Positions 24,012 to 37,200 of a DNA stretch of 64,000 bases are shown here, in pieces. This DNA is from Aralia elata. Its lineage: Eukaryota; Streptophyta; Magnoliopsida; Apiales; Araliaceae. The notes under the pieces are model-generated. The model had not been told where the DNA came from. It ran no database searches and saw only the letters and a program-made list of their open reading frames with translations. The translations under genes and the position numbers were made by a program. Each line of letters starts with the position of its first letter. The first letter of the stretch is position 1. The DNA lies in NCBI GenBank assembly GCA_034770075.1, contig CM068377.1:57034275-57098274 (forward strand), written 5' to 3'.

Positions 24012-24116
24012 AATTTCGAGGACGAAATTCTTAGAAGAAGTGGTGAATGTAATATCTCAGAGTAGAGATGAGTATCCTATAATTTCGAGGACGAAATTCT
24101 TAGAAGAAGGGGTGAA
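24012..24116 (+). promoter_or_regulatory. duplicated hairpin and polypurine tract of A
   Basis: AATTTCGAGGACGAAATT followed by a purine run occurs twice (24012 and 24081). The first copy is followed by TGTAATATC, a decayed LTR start; the second by the real LTR start TGTGATATCC at 24117. Confidence 0.75.
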
Positions 24117-26636
24117 TGTGATATCCTGAGTTTTCAGAAATTATTTTATAAATGTAAAATAAGAATTTAATAAATAAAATTCTTATTATGTGATTCGACC
24201 GGTGAATTTAATAGTTAATAGTTAATTTAACTATTAAATAAATGATTTAGATTAATTATGAAATGAAATAGAGAATTTGAGAATGTTAGTTAATTAATAT
24301 TAATTAACTAAGGATGAGATGAAAATTATATGATGAATTAAATTTCATGAACGAGTTAATTAATTCACTTAATTAAGATTAGTGAATTAATATATGTATT
24401 TTAGTTTAATAAAATGAGGGAGTTAATTAAACTCGTTTTAATAATATATTATATATAAAAATATAATATATTATTGTGTTGGCATAATATATATAATATT
24501 ATACCAAATGAAGATGGATTAAATATTAAATGAGATCCAATATATATAATATATTTATATATGTTGAAACTAAGTTAGTGTAGTAAATTCATATTTGAAT
24601 ATTAGCAGCCAAGTTGGTGTGGATAAAAGAATATAGGGTAGTGATATAGGGGGTATTGTAAACCCTATTGGCGCCGAAAGGGAGCATTAAAGAATTTTTG
24701 TATATCCGTTTTCCTTATTGGGCTTGTCGGCCATTAAAGAAAGAAGACTCCAATCAAACACCTAAATCATGATTATTTTTCATTTCCATTGACAAGCACT
24801 ATCTCTTATTTTAGACAATGGGTGTACTATTAATTATTTTGCCAAAGTAGCGATTTCTATTTGTCTTCTTCAAAAAGTAAAGTAAATGGCTAACATTTCA
24901 TGATGACTAGCTACACCGAAAGACAACAATTCATATTTGAGTTATTATATTAAAGAAAAATTTCTTTAATGTATAAATAAATTGTTTGAAAGCAATTTAT
25001 AGAAGAAAGAAACTAGTTAAGTTTAATTATACAATATTAATTGTATAATTAAATGAGCTATTTAAAATAATTAATGAGAAAAATATTAATTATTTTAATT
25101 AAGGATTTCTTATACTAAAAGCGTTATAATCAATAATTCTATTTTTCTTTATGGAAGGATTTTATACATGCATAAAATTTAAATAACTTTATGAAAATTT
25201 ACTCAATTATATTTTTATCGCATGTAATAATATTACTTATATATAAATATTGGGAGATTTAATTAGTATGCATTGTCGGTAGGTTCCTTAATGGAGAAGA
25301 ATAAATCACTTCATTTTCTTTTTGGCAGACAAAATCATGTGGGGATAAAAACATAACCCATGATTTCAGATTCACATACCAACACGCGTGAGTAAGTTTC
25401 ATTTTTTTTATGAAAAGCTCCATGGTAGCAAGCAGACAATTGGATAGATTTTGATAGGAATGTCTGCTATTTCTATTGGAGTATTATATATTACTACTTT
25501 TGTAACGCCCCCAAATCCCGGTCACCCGAACCACGGACCTGGTGCGTCACGATACATCATCTTCATACACATTCTATAAACTAATCGCGAAAAAATATAA
25601 ATATAAACATACATCATTTATTTCAGAGTATTCTACCGCGTAACCCAAGGTCTAAAGCCTTAATTCGCTACATACCTTAAATAACTTAAAAGGTTTATAT
25701 AATCATCTTACAATCTTAGAATTGATTTACAGTGTTTAAATCTTCGTGAACTCTCAACTAAATTTGATAGTCGCACTTTACAAAGATTCTTGACTACTTA
25801 TATGATAATCACATTCATCTAATAAGGATTAGAACTAAGCAAAATAATAGTAAATCAAAATTCTTCTTTCTCCATGATCCATCCCGAACTCTTCGGTCCG
25901 CGCTGGTTTAGCTGAAAATATTTGTTTAAAGCAAGAGTGAGCAACTACGTTGCCCAACAAGTTTAACCATTCCACATTTCATGATTCACATGGCATACAA
26001 GTTCAATAATTTATACATGCCTCAGATATTTCATACTATACATTTGAAATGCAACATGCTCTTATGCAATTCATACATATATATATCATATTAACTGAAT
26101 GATAACAGCTTTAATCACATAACATTCACATGCCTAACTTATCCAGATAGAACAACAAATCTCAACATATACTCAACATATATTATCATATATTTCATCA
26201 CTAGAAATTTGCCGTTTACTGCAGGAACTAGCATGCAATATGAACATTAAATGAAGTTAGGAAAACTTGCATGTTTGCTCAACTACAAGTAATCTAGCTT
26301 TAATTTAAATTGCGTTGAAACGACCTAACATTAATAAGTCGGTTCCTTAGTTAGTACAGTATAACTAGCATGAGTTTACTCTTACAAGAGGTTACGCACC
26401 ACGTAGTCCTAACACATAGTCACGTAGGTGGAACCATTATTACTAAGTCCATATTCATAGATTCTCCTCTTAGCTAAATGAGTTAACAAGTCTAGAATAC
26501 CTCGATTCTAAGCATCAACGCAAGCTTGAACATCTAGCATACCAGTTAAATCATGCAATATAGCTTAAGACATATATACATACATACTGCAAGGCTCTCT
26601 TTACAATTTAAAACAACAGGGCAAAACTGGCGACCT

Positions 26637-27531
26637 GCGCGGCCACGCTAGTTCTTGCCTTAGGAGTGGCGCGGCCGCGCCACTCCCTGGATAGCCCAAG
26701 AATGAAATTTTATTCAGTTGGAATCTAGTTTATTCTTAGCATACAGGTTACTAACATATATCAAACACACATGCTCAAGGTTATTAACTTGAGTTTGAAA
26801 CCTAACATGCTCATTCTAATCCATTTGAAAATTATATGGTTCTAAGTCGGAAATTTCAATACGTTAAGTCGATCAAGTTTACTTCACAAGGAAACCATTA
26901 CTATGGTCACAGTACCACATAATGAGGCTATATAAGACTTAATATGCATGCTTGTACGTAATCAACATATGTACATCATAGCACATAGCTTATACTTGGA
27001 TTCTTATCATCACAGAGTTGCTAGCATACGTCAATTTCATGTTTAGCTAAATAATGATGATGTCAATCATGTCTAGAGGCTCAATGAGTCCTAACATTTA
27101 TGCTTGTATGGTCAGAACATAACTCACACGGAGATCGACGGTCTTCGTCATTAAATTCTATATTTCTTTTGAAAAACACACTAAGTCATACCAAGGCAAC
27201 TTAGTACATGCAAGACAACTGGAAATCATTACTCATAGGCATTTGATCACATATCTAAGCCATACACATATGCTCACATGGTCAGATATAAAAGACATAG
27301 ATTTTGTCAAGCTATTTCAAGGTTCAAGCTTTCTTTTGGAAAAATACATACCTAGAGCAATATATATACAACTCATGGTATTTACAGGGATTCTAGAAAC
27401 ATGGCAACCCTATTTTCATGCATGAATGGAGTAACTAACATGCTGCAACATCAGAACACCAAAAATCAAGACTGGTGCACAGTGCGACCGCGCTTGGTTT
27501 GGCCTTGGGAGTGGCGCGATCGCGCCACTCC
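26637..27531. repeat. GC-rich palindromes in D's 3' LTR
   Basis: The arm GGAGTGGCGCGG and its exact reverse complement form a 24-bp palindrome at 26663-26686. GGAGTGGCGCGA and its complement do the same at 27508-27531. Each is preceded by a partial GCGCGGCC or GCGACCGCGC motif about 20 bp upstream. Confidence 0.85.
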
Positions 27532-27883
27532 TGCACATGCCCAGAATCGACTCTGCTTCTGCACAATCCGAAAATGGTTATGGATTGATCCTTCCAACAG
27601 CATCTTAGAGTAACCACATTGGTTCCAAGCATTCATACAGACTCAGATAGCAACATGGCGATCATTTAACAATTAATTAGCAAGAATCATGGATTTCGTT
27701 AGAGTTTAACAATCCAAGAAATTAAGAACACAGTGTACCTTCTTGATGCTAAAATGAAATCCTCAAATGCTTAATAGCAGATTACTCCCACTCTCAGTAA
27801 TACTCACTCTACATATATGATTTCAACAAGAGCTTAGCAATTGAAATTAATAAGACAAAGATTCCAATTTATAGCAATTCCAT

Positions 27884-29368
27884 TGAAATTTAAATAGGCA
27901 CACTTAGAAGGGGCGGTTGAATAAGTGTGAGAACAAACTATGACCAATTTTTAAATTTTATGTTAAACAGACTAATTTAGCTTACCAGATTAACGTATTC
28001 AGCTTACTAGATTAATGTACTCAGCTTACTGGATTAATGTATTCAGCTTACTAGATAAAAAAAATCACACTTTAATGAACTATGCAGTTTTATCAATTCC
28101 AAAAAATAATTTTCTTATGAAATAATGACAAAATAATGCAAGCAATAAATAAACACCAGGATTTTTTACGTGGTTCAGCTATTACCCTCTATAATAATAG
28201 CCTAGTCCACGTCCAATACCAACTAGTATTGGAGACTCACTTTATATATATCTTTCAATTATAAAGTGACACCTTTTACAAAACAGGTTAATTGAATTCT
28301 TAAATTCCCTAGAGCACTTTTGCTCCCTGTGCACCTATGCACTCCTTAATCACCTATGCTTCCTTAAACCTGTTTGTAAATAATTCTCAATCCACACTTG
28401 GATTAAATTCTTTTAGACAATCCCTTAGTCTAAATACACAATAAACAAAGAATTACAAAAATAGAGGTCTAATGATCAAAGCAAATAAATAATTTAACAA
28501 CGCAAGGCTCAACTACTGTATGCAATGATCAATTAATAATTTGAAGGATATTACCGATTTAAAGCCCACGGAAGTATGTTGAAATTATAATTAGAATTAT
28601 ATTATAACAGCAGCAAATTTCAATTGCACCAAATTTATAAAAATATCTTTTTCAGTATATAATTAGTGCACTGTAGGAATTCTTTTTTTTAAAACTGGGA
28701 TATCTTCAAGCAATTTATAGCCTTACAGAAAATATTTCCGTTGCAGCACATATATATCCTACCGTTGCAAAAAGATCTCAGTTTATTATACTAACGTTAC
28801 AAATAAACCTTATAAAGTTACAACCTGTTAGCAAGATATCCGGAAATAAACCTTTCAACTGATCAAAATATCCGGCTTATGAATAAGTATTGTAGCCATA
28901 CCGAGTCAAAGAGATAATGATTACACTTTAAAGAATATCCTGTCATAGTTTATCCCTTTTTCCAAGGCTACAACCAAGATATATTAGATTTCCAAGGATT
29001 CTACTGCCACACGTTTCCTTATTACAATTAATAACTATGGCCCATATCCAACTGATATATCTTAAATATTGTTAATATGAAGACAATCATGCATGATTTA
29101 AATAAAATGAATTAATCAAATCGAGATGCACAAATTAATTCGCCTATGCATGTATAAAATGTAAATGTCTTAGGGCCTTGAATTGAAAAATCAAATATTT
29201 GCAATGACCTTACATTAAAAATTCTTAGGACTCAAATAATCTTCAATCTTCTTGAATAATCCATCAAACAATTCTTGAGATAATTTCCTGAAATTCACAA
29301 TAAATAATTTAGTACCAATGAACAAATCATCATCAAAACATTAGGTTTAGAATATGACAAAGTTAACA
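27884..29368 (-). mobile_element. insertion L: SIRE-like copia solo LTR
   Basis: Present only in this LTR of D; the empty site is at about 36605. It contains TTTTTACGTGGTTCAGC and AGAAGGGGCGGTTGAATA, phrases common in plant SIRE/Maximus-type LTRs, and a 22-bp tandem repeat (27975-28056). The best ends are TG at 27884 and CA at 29368, but no clean TSD is seen, so the borders are approximate. Confidence 0.6.
27975..28056. repeat. 22-bp tandem repeat inside L
   Basis: About 3.7 units of a sequence built on CAGCTTACTAGATTAATGTA. Confidence 0.85.
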
Positions 29369-30894
29369 TTTAACTGGGAAATGCAATTATCCAATTTGGT
29401 TAACCAGTGGAAAGAAGAAGAAGATGCTGGGTAATGGAGGTTTGGTAGAAAGTTGGGCATGGATCACATCAACCCACACCCTCCTTCATCACGTTCATCA
29501 TCAAAACAAGCAATAGGCTAGGCAATGGCTACAAACGGCTGAGGAAATTGAGGGAGGTGACTCCACTGTACATATTAATGTCTGATTTCTTTTTCTCTCT
29601 CTTATTGCAGACCATGGTTTGACAATAAACGAGATATGTCCCATAACTCTTGTCCCAACTTAATACTATTAGTTAATTAAATGAACCATAAAATATAAAC
29701 CCAATTACTCTAGTATACATTAATTATCCAATTCGTGATTAAATAAACGATTGAATTAATACATTAAATAATTAATCTAGTCCGTTAATATTAAATTACT
29801 AAATAGACTATTAAATATTAATATTAATATTAATATTACTCACATTAATTATATAAATTAATCTATGCAAATTAAATTCCTCCACTATATTCAAATAATT
29901 TGAATATTTAATTACTAGACAACTTTATCAATTCTTTTGATATTAAACCATAGTGCTAGTCCACTAATTTAATTAACCCATTAGTGACACCCTTTAATTA
30001 ATCTTGGCAATTACGTGAAGTCAGATATTCACATAACCAATTAATTACACAAATTTTAAATAAGCATACAAAGCTAACTCATTAAAATTAAGATTTATAT
30101 TTTAATTAACTATGGAGTTTTAAAAATTCACGGTCATTACAAAACCATTGGAAGAAGGAAGAAGCCATTGGGTATGAGAGAGTTGGTGGAATGTCACTAT
30201 TACACTCACTTCCCCCTCATCATCTCTATAGCCATCATCTCCCTCCTTACTAGCCTTTTTAAAAACTTAGCAACATAGAAGTAGGATAGGTCAATTTTGG
30301 GCTTTGCCCTAGAGATCAAAACATTGGAAGAAGGAAGAAACCATTGGGTATTGAAGAGTTGGTCACCAACTCCCTCTTCCTCCATTCCTCTCTTCATCAT
30401 CACCTCTAACTAGCCATTAATGAGTTTGAGGAATATAGGGGTAGACCACTGGCCTATACACGACTGGTAATTATTTGGGACAATGAATTTGGGACAAGCT
30501 CTATTTCTTCCTTACTCATTAGTAAAATGGTCCCCATTCTACTAAAGTTAATTCCTTTTGGGCTTATTAAATCAATTATAATGACTTATCATTACTACAT
30601 TAAAATAAGTTATGGGCACATATACCCACACCTACATATATATACATCCACACATAAATAGTATACTCATACTTTAAATATACACCAATACGTATAATTA
30701 TGTATTTCAGGGATAATGAGTTAGTCCAAATAATATTTTAATTGAGCTAAATATAATTCAGTCGGGTACTCCCAACCCATTATCACACCTATTATTTTAA
30801 TCACACATAAGTGTCACAATGATTAATTAATATCAATCATTTATTCCCTTGCCATTAATTCAATTTAGATTGAATTATTACGTTTCGAGACACT

Positions 30895-30940
<46 letters not shown>

Positions 30941-33761
30941 TATAAATTCACATTATTGATTATAAAAATCATGGTTACTAAGTTATTTAGTAAAATAACT
31001 TAGCTTTATAAATTTAACCCTCTTGGCCAATCACAAAAATGTACATACCAATGTATAAAATATGTATTCCATCATAAAAAAATATATAATGTTTCTGCTA
31101 CATTTTCACTTTATATATAAAAATAAAGGTGTTAATCATAATAAAAGAATTTACTCATTTTCTCAAGATATTATATTCATTATAATATATATGTCTCATT
31201 GAAATAACTATTTGTAAGGCACATGTCCTTATATCACATATAGAAAATAAACAATAACTTTATTTTCTCCTATTATAAATTATTTATATCGATTCATTTA
31301 CATATAGTAAATATGACTTAATATATTTACCATATTACATAATTATACACATTACCTCATATAAAGCCGTACATATAAAATAATATAATATTCTTTCTTT
31401 ATAAAAAAAATAATTCAAGGCTAGAATTTATCTTAATAAATAATTGCCTTAAAACAATTTCTCCCATCTACACATTTAGCCGTGTATAAATTCCTATCCA
31501 ATATTTATTCATAGATATATTGATTTTCTTCTCTTCTCAACACTTACATAATTTATTAACATTATTCAGAATATTAAATATATTACCATGCTAAGTAATA
31601 TAATAATAATACCAATTTTAATTAACATAAACGTTTCGTTTTCCTTATGCAAAACACATATATTAATTCACTATTGTATAAAAGTGAGTTAACCTCTTCT
31701 ATCACGTTACTGCCACACAAAGCTTTAATATTCAAATCATATTATCCAAAAATATGATTTTCAACTTAATTAATTACTACCTCCTTCCCTAATTCAACGA
31801 TTAAACTTCAAGTTCAATCCTACTTTCTTTAATAGCTTAGCTATCTCTTAGAACTTCACATAAATTAACTTCTTCTTACCCAACCACAAGAATTCAAAAT
31901 ATATATAACGCATATATATTCCAATTTGAATCCGACACATGACATAGTAAGAATTTTATTTACTAAATTCTTATTTTAATAATTTATAAAAATTCGGGTT
32001 CTTACATCCTCTCCCCCTTATAAGGATTATGTCCTCGGAATCACCGAAACCTTCCCCACACAGTACTATTCCAAATATTACATATTCTTTAGATAACTTC
32101 ATCCTTTCTCTTTTCGAAATTTCATTTCTTTCTTGGAATTATTATAACTTGCCCAACTTAATCATTACATGTCGCCTTCTACCACTTTCTTCTCTCTAAG
32201 GAATATCCTCCTTACCCCTTTCTCCCTTCAGAAGAATAAGAGTCCCTCACAATTGTTCAACAATTGAGAAGTAGTATGAATAACTCAGGAATTTAATAGA
32301 TTCTAAATTATGCTGAGGGGCCACAAGACCTTGAACTCTACTCTAGGTTTTATGGTGCTTCAACAATATTCTTCACACTACAAACCAGAGTGCTTATCAA
32401 TCACAAAGACTGAAAACACCCTTCCTGCATACACTAGATGATCAACCTATTGTATCACTGCGTTGTACTATAAACATAGTGTTTGGTGACAACTATATGC
32501 GTTATGTTCGGAACCATTGTCTCCGAAAACATGTCCCATTTATAGGGTTGTTTGCCTTAGCTTTTCACCATCTGAATCCGCGCCAGAGCAATCTGGTTTG
32601 GCATAAATGCTCAAGAACGTTTGAATTCCATAATTATCTTTCAATAGCTATCTAGCCGAATCAAATAGCTTAGACTTCTAACAACTCGGACTTCGATCGA
32701 AATAGTTTAGTCAACTTAATTGACTTCTTCATAGTTTAAAAGAAAACCAAAAATAATCCTTTTATGACGTCATGATACCGTACCACTTCGTAGTACGTTA
32801 AGGATTTCGTCATTTTGTGACTTTGTCATACTATATCATACCATAGTGGGCTGACGATCCTTAGATCACATCCAACACTAGGTAATTCTGTATTGATAAC
32901 TCCATCATTTTATCATCTTTGCACCAGGTTCCATGATGCATTGATGATATATAAAAATACATTTTGATATTTCAAATTATTTTTGTCTAGCCGAAACAAT
33001 TAGCGTAGACTCTTCTTTAAATAGTTCAAAACCATTGAAAAATTATTTTTGGTGTTATCATGCCGCAATAAGTAACGATGTGATAATGGCTCGAAGTCCA
33101 TCTACACACCTTTGTCACCTTGTTTTGAGGATAACAAAAATTTCATATTTATTTTTAAGGCACATCAGTGCGAATTCAGCTTGATGTCAAAAATTTCAAA
33201 ATCTAGCATAGCCAAAAGATTTGGAATACTTATGCTTCCTCCATCAACTCCAATTTTTCTACAATGATCCATTTCTTAATAATTCTATCTATTTCTATCA
33301 TCCTTAAAGTTTACTATACTAAAAATCCTCAATTCTTCATGCACAACTTTTCTATACCCCAATATAGTTCATCAAACATACCACACGTTATGAGTTCAGG
33401 AACTTACCACAATCATATGGGTTTATGAACTTATCCTAGTCAGACTAAAATCGTCCATTCGCTGAGGGGTTCCATCATACGATTATGAGTCACGAACTTA
33501 CTATACGTATGAGTTTAAAGAACTCCCACCTAATCTTAATATTCTCTGACTATCAAATATAAATATGAGAAAAGAATTACCTTCTCGTCATACATATAGT
33601 GATAATGCGATACCAACATTGCAATGAATTGTCAATATAGGAAGCTAAGTGGTCGTCAAACTAAGCACAAATTCCCTGCCCATACAAGGAATTGTACAAC
33701 TCAGCCACTAACATGAGTCATTCATTGAAATCCCACATAATTCTAACTTTCCCTTTACTCA

Positions 33762-34185
33762 ATACGAATTTCATTTAATTCGTATATCAACATTAATCAC
33801 TCTTTCATGAGTTTATATAGTACAATTTCATAGTACAACTTTCGTACAACAATTATGCTATAAAGTTTTCAATCATTCGATTGATCATCTATCGTTCCAT
33901 GTCTTAATCAAATCATGTCATGATCCTTCTTATAATCGTGTTATATTACGATTCTTTTCTATCTCATGATCGTTTTGTTTTAAGATCTTCTTATCTTTCC
34001 CTTTAATCATATTATATTATGATTTTATTCAGGCTTTTCATCTTTATTAGTGGAGTCAGGTAACTCCAGATTCTTATCTTTATAACCTTTCAAGATTCTT
34101 CTTTGAATCTCAATTATCTTTTTCTTTACTTAATAATGAATTTCCAAAAATTCATCTTTTAGCAATTAAACTCTATTTGAGTTTA
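33762..34185 (-). other. leader hairpin series of D
   Basis: Perfect stems: ATACGAATT/AATTCGTAT (33762-33785), AATCGT/ACGATT (33934-33953), AATCAT/ATGATT (34005-34024), AGATTC/GAATCT (34093-34110), ATGAATTT/AAATTCAT (34136-34155), TAAACTC/GAGTTTA (34167-34185). Confidence 0.7.
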
Positions 34186-34248
34186 TTCCTTATCCTTATC
34201 CCTACGGTTATAGCCTAAGATACCCCTACCTAAGGTTTATAACCTATA

Positions 34249-34260
34249 GCTCTGATACCA
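34249..34260 (-). promoter_or_regulatory. primer-binding site of D
   Basis: Minus strand TGGTATCAGAGC, the exact initiator tRNA-Met type site, three bases inside the LTR. Confidence 0.92.
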
Positions 34261-34263
34261 ACC

Positions 34264-37200
34264 TGTAACGCCCCCAAATTTTGGTCACCCGAACCACGGA
34301 CCTGGTGCGTCACGATACATCATCTTCATACACATTCTATAAACTAATCGCGGAAAAATATAAATATAAACATACATCGTTTATTTCAGAGTATTCTACA
34401 GCGTAACCCAAGGTCTAAAGCCTTAATTCGCTACATACCTTAAATAACTTAAAAGGTTTACATAATCATCTTACAATCTTAGAATTGATTTACAGTGTTT
34501 AAATCTTCATGAACTCTCAACCAAATTTGATAGTCGCACTTTACAAAGATTCTTGACCACTTATATGATAATCACATTCATCTAATAAGGATTAGAACTA
34601 AGCAAAATAATAGTAAATCAAAATTCTTCTTTCTCCATGATCCATCCCGAACTCTTCGGTCCGCGCTGGTTTAGCTGAAAATATTTGTTTAAAGCAAGAG
34701 TGAGCAACTACGTTGCCCAACAAGTTTAACCATTCCACATTTCATGATTCACATGGCATACAAGTTCAATAATTTATACATGCCTCAGATATTTCATACT
34801 ATACATTTGAAATGCAACATGCTCTTATGCAATTCATACATATATGTATCATATTAACTGAATGATAACAACTTTAATCACATAACATTCACATGCCTAA
34901 CTTATCCAGATAGAACAACAAATCTCCTTAGTTAACATATACTCAACATATATTATAATATATTTCATCACAAGAAATTTACCATTTACTGCAGGAACTA
35001 GCATGCAATATGAACATTAAATGAAGTTAGGAAAACTTTCCTGTTTGCTCAGCTACAAGTAATCTAGCTTTAATTTAAATTGCGTTGAAACGACCTAACA
35101 TTAATAAGTCGGTTTCTTAGTTAGTACAGTATACCTAGCATGAGTTTACTCTTACAAGAGGTTACGCACCACGTAATCCTAACACATAGTCATATAGGTG
35201 GAACCATTATTACTAAGTCCATATTCATAGATTCTCCTCTTAGCTAAATGAATTAACAAGTCTAGAATACCTCGATTCTAAGCATCAACGCAAGCTTGAA
35301 CACCTAGCATACCAAATAAATCATGCAATACAGCTTAAGACATACATACATACATACATACTGCAAGGCTCTGTTTACAATTTAAAACAACAGGGCAAAA
35401 CTAGCGACCTGCGCGGCCGCGCTAGTTCTTGCCTTAGGAGTGGAATCCATTTTATTCTTAGCAAACAGGTTACTGACATATATCAAACACACATGCTCAA
35501 GGTTATTAACTTAAGTTTGAAACCTAACATGCTCATTCTAATCCATTTGAAAGTTATATGGTTCTAAGTTGGAAATTTCCATACGTTAAGTCGATCAAGT
35601 TTACTTCACAAGAAAACCATTACTATGGTCACAATACCACATAATGAGGCTATATAAGACTTAATATGCATGCTTGTACATAATCAACATATGTACATCA
35701 TAGCACATAGCTTATACTTAGATTCTTATCATCATAGACTTACTAGCATACGTCAATTTCATGTTTAGCTAAATAATGATGATGTTAATCATGTCTAGAG
35801 GCTCAATGAGTCCTAACATTTATGCTTGCATCGTCAGAACACAACTCACACGGAGATCGACAGTCTTCGTCGTTAAATTCTATGTTTCTTTGGGAAAACA
35901 CACTAAGTCATACCAAGGCAACTTAGTACATGCAAGACAAGTTGAATCATTACTAATAGGCATTTGATCACATATCTAAGCCATACACACATGCTCACAT
36001 CGTCAAATATAAAAGACATAGATTTTGTCAAGCTATTTCAAGGTTCAAGCTTTCTTTTGGAAAAATACATACCTAGAGCAATATATATACAACTCATGGT
36101 ATTTATAGGGATTCTAGATACATGGCAACCCTATTTTCATGCATGAATGGAGTAACTAACATGCTGCAACATCAGCACACCAAAAATCAAGACTGGTGCA
36201 CGGCGTGGCCGCGCTTGGTTTGGCCTTGGGAGTGGCGCGGTCGCGCCACTCCTGCACATGCCTAGAATCGACTCTGCTTCTGCAGAATCCAAAAATGGTT
36301 ATGGCTTGATCCTTCCAACAGCATCTTAGAGTAACCACATTAGTTCCAAGCATTCATACAGACTCAGATAGCAACATGGCAATCATTTAATAATTAATTA
36401 GCAAGAATCATGGATTTCGTTAGAGTTTAATAATCCAAGAAATTAAGAACACAGTGTACCTTCTTGATGCTAAAATGAAATCCTCAAATGCTTAATAGCA
36501 GATTACTCCCACTCTCATTAATACTCACTCTACATATATGATTTCAACAAGAGCTTAGCAACTGGAATTGTGAAGACAAAGGTTCCAATTTATAGCAATT
36601 CCATTAACTAGGAAATGCAATTATCCAATTTGGTTAACCAGTGGAAAGAAGAAGAAGATGCTGGGTAATGGAGGTTTGGTAGAAAGTTGGGCATGGATCA
36701 CATCAACCCACACCCTCCTTCATCATGTTCATCATCAGAACAAACAATAGGCTAGGCAATGGCTACAAACGGTTGAGGAAATTGAGGGAGGTGACTCCAC
36801 TGTACATATTAATGTCTGATTTCTTTTTCTCTCTCTTATTGCAGACCATGGTTTGACAATAAATGGGATATGTCCCATAACTCTTGTCCCAACTTAATGC
36901 TATTAGTTAATTAAATGAACCATAAAATATAAACCCAATTACTCTAGTATACATTAATTATCCAATTCGTGATTAAATAAACGATTAAATCTATACATTA
37001 AATAATTAATCTAGTCCGTTAATATTAAATTACTAAATAGACTATTAAATATTAATATTAATATTAATATTGCTCACATTAATTATATAAATTAATCTAT
37101 GCAAATTAAATTCCTCCACTATATTCAAATAATTTGAATATTTAATTACTAGACAACTTTATCAATTCTTTTGATATTAAACCTTAGGGCTAGTCCACTA

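Larger units (their letters stand above)
21908..24116 (+). other. non-coding internal region of A
   Basis: This 2.2 kb has no long frame but is clearly homologous to the internal regions of D (reverse strand, 32007-34263) and E (47774-50395). Shared landmarks are the hairpin series, CCCCTCAGCGAATGGACG, and CACTATGGTATGATG. Two copies of a phrase ATGCATATACATAG..GTACGAGAGG lie at about 23512-23570 and 23620-23672. Confidence 0.8.
25501..32006 (-). repeat. 3' LTR of D
   Basis: 6506 bp including the insertion L (about 1.48 kb). Against the other LTR I count six differences in the first 145 bases. It includes two 24-bp perfect palindromes (26663-26686 and 27508-27531), a loose duplication around 30141 and 30325, and TA/CA microsatellites near 30900-30940. 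Confidence 0.9.
32007..34263 (-). other. non-coding internal region of D
   Basis: No protein frame. It is the reverse-strand homologue of the internal regions of A and E, with matching landmarks such as CGTCCATTCGCTGAGGGG near 33455. Confidence 0.8.
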
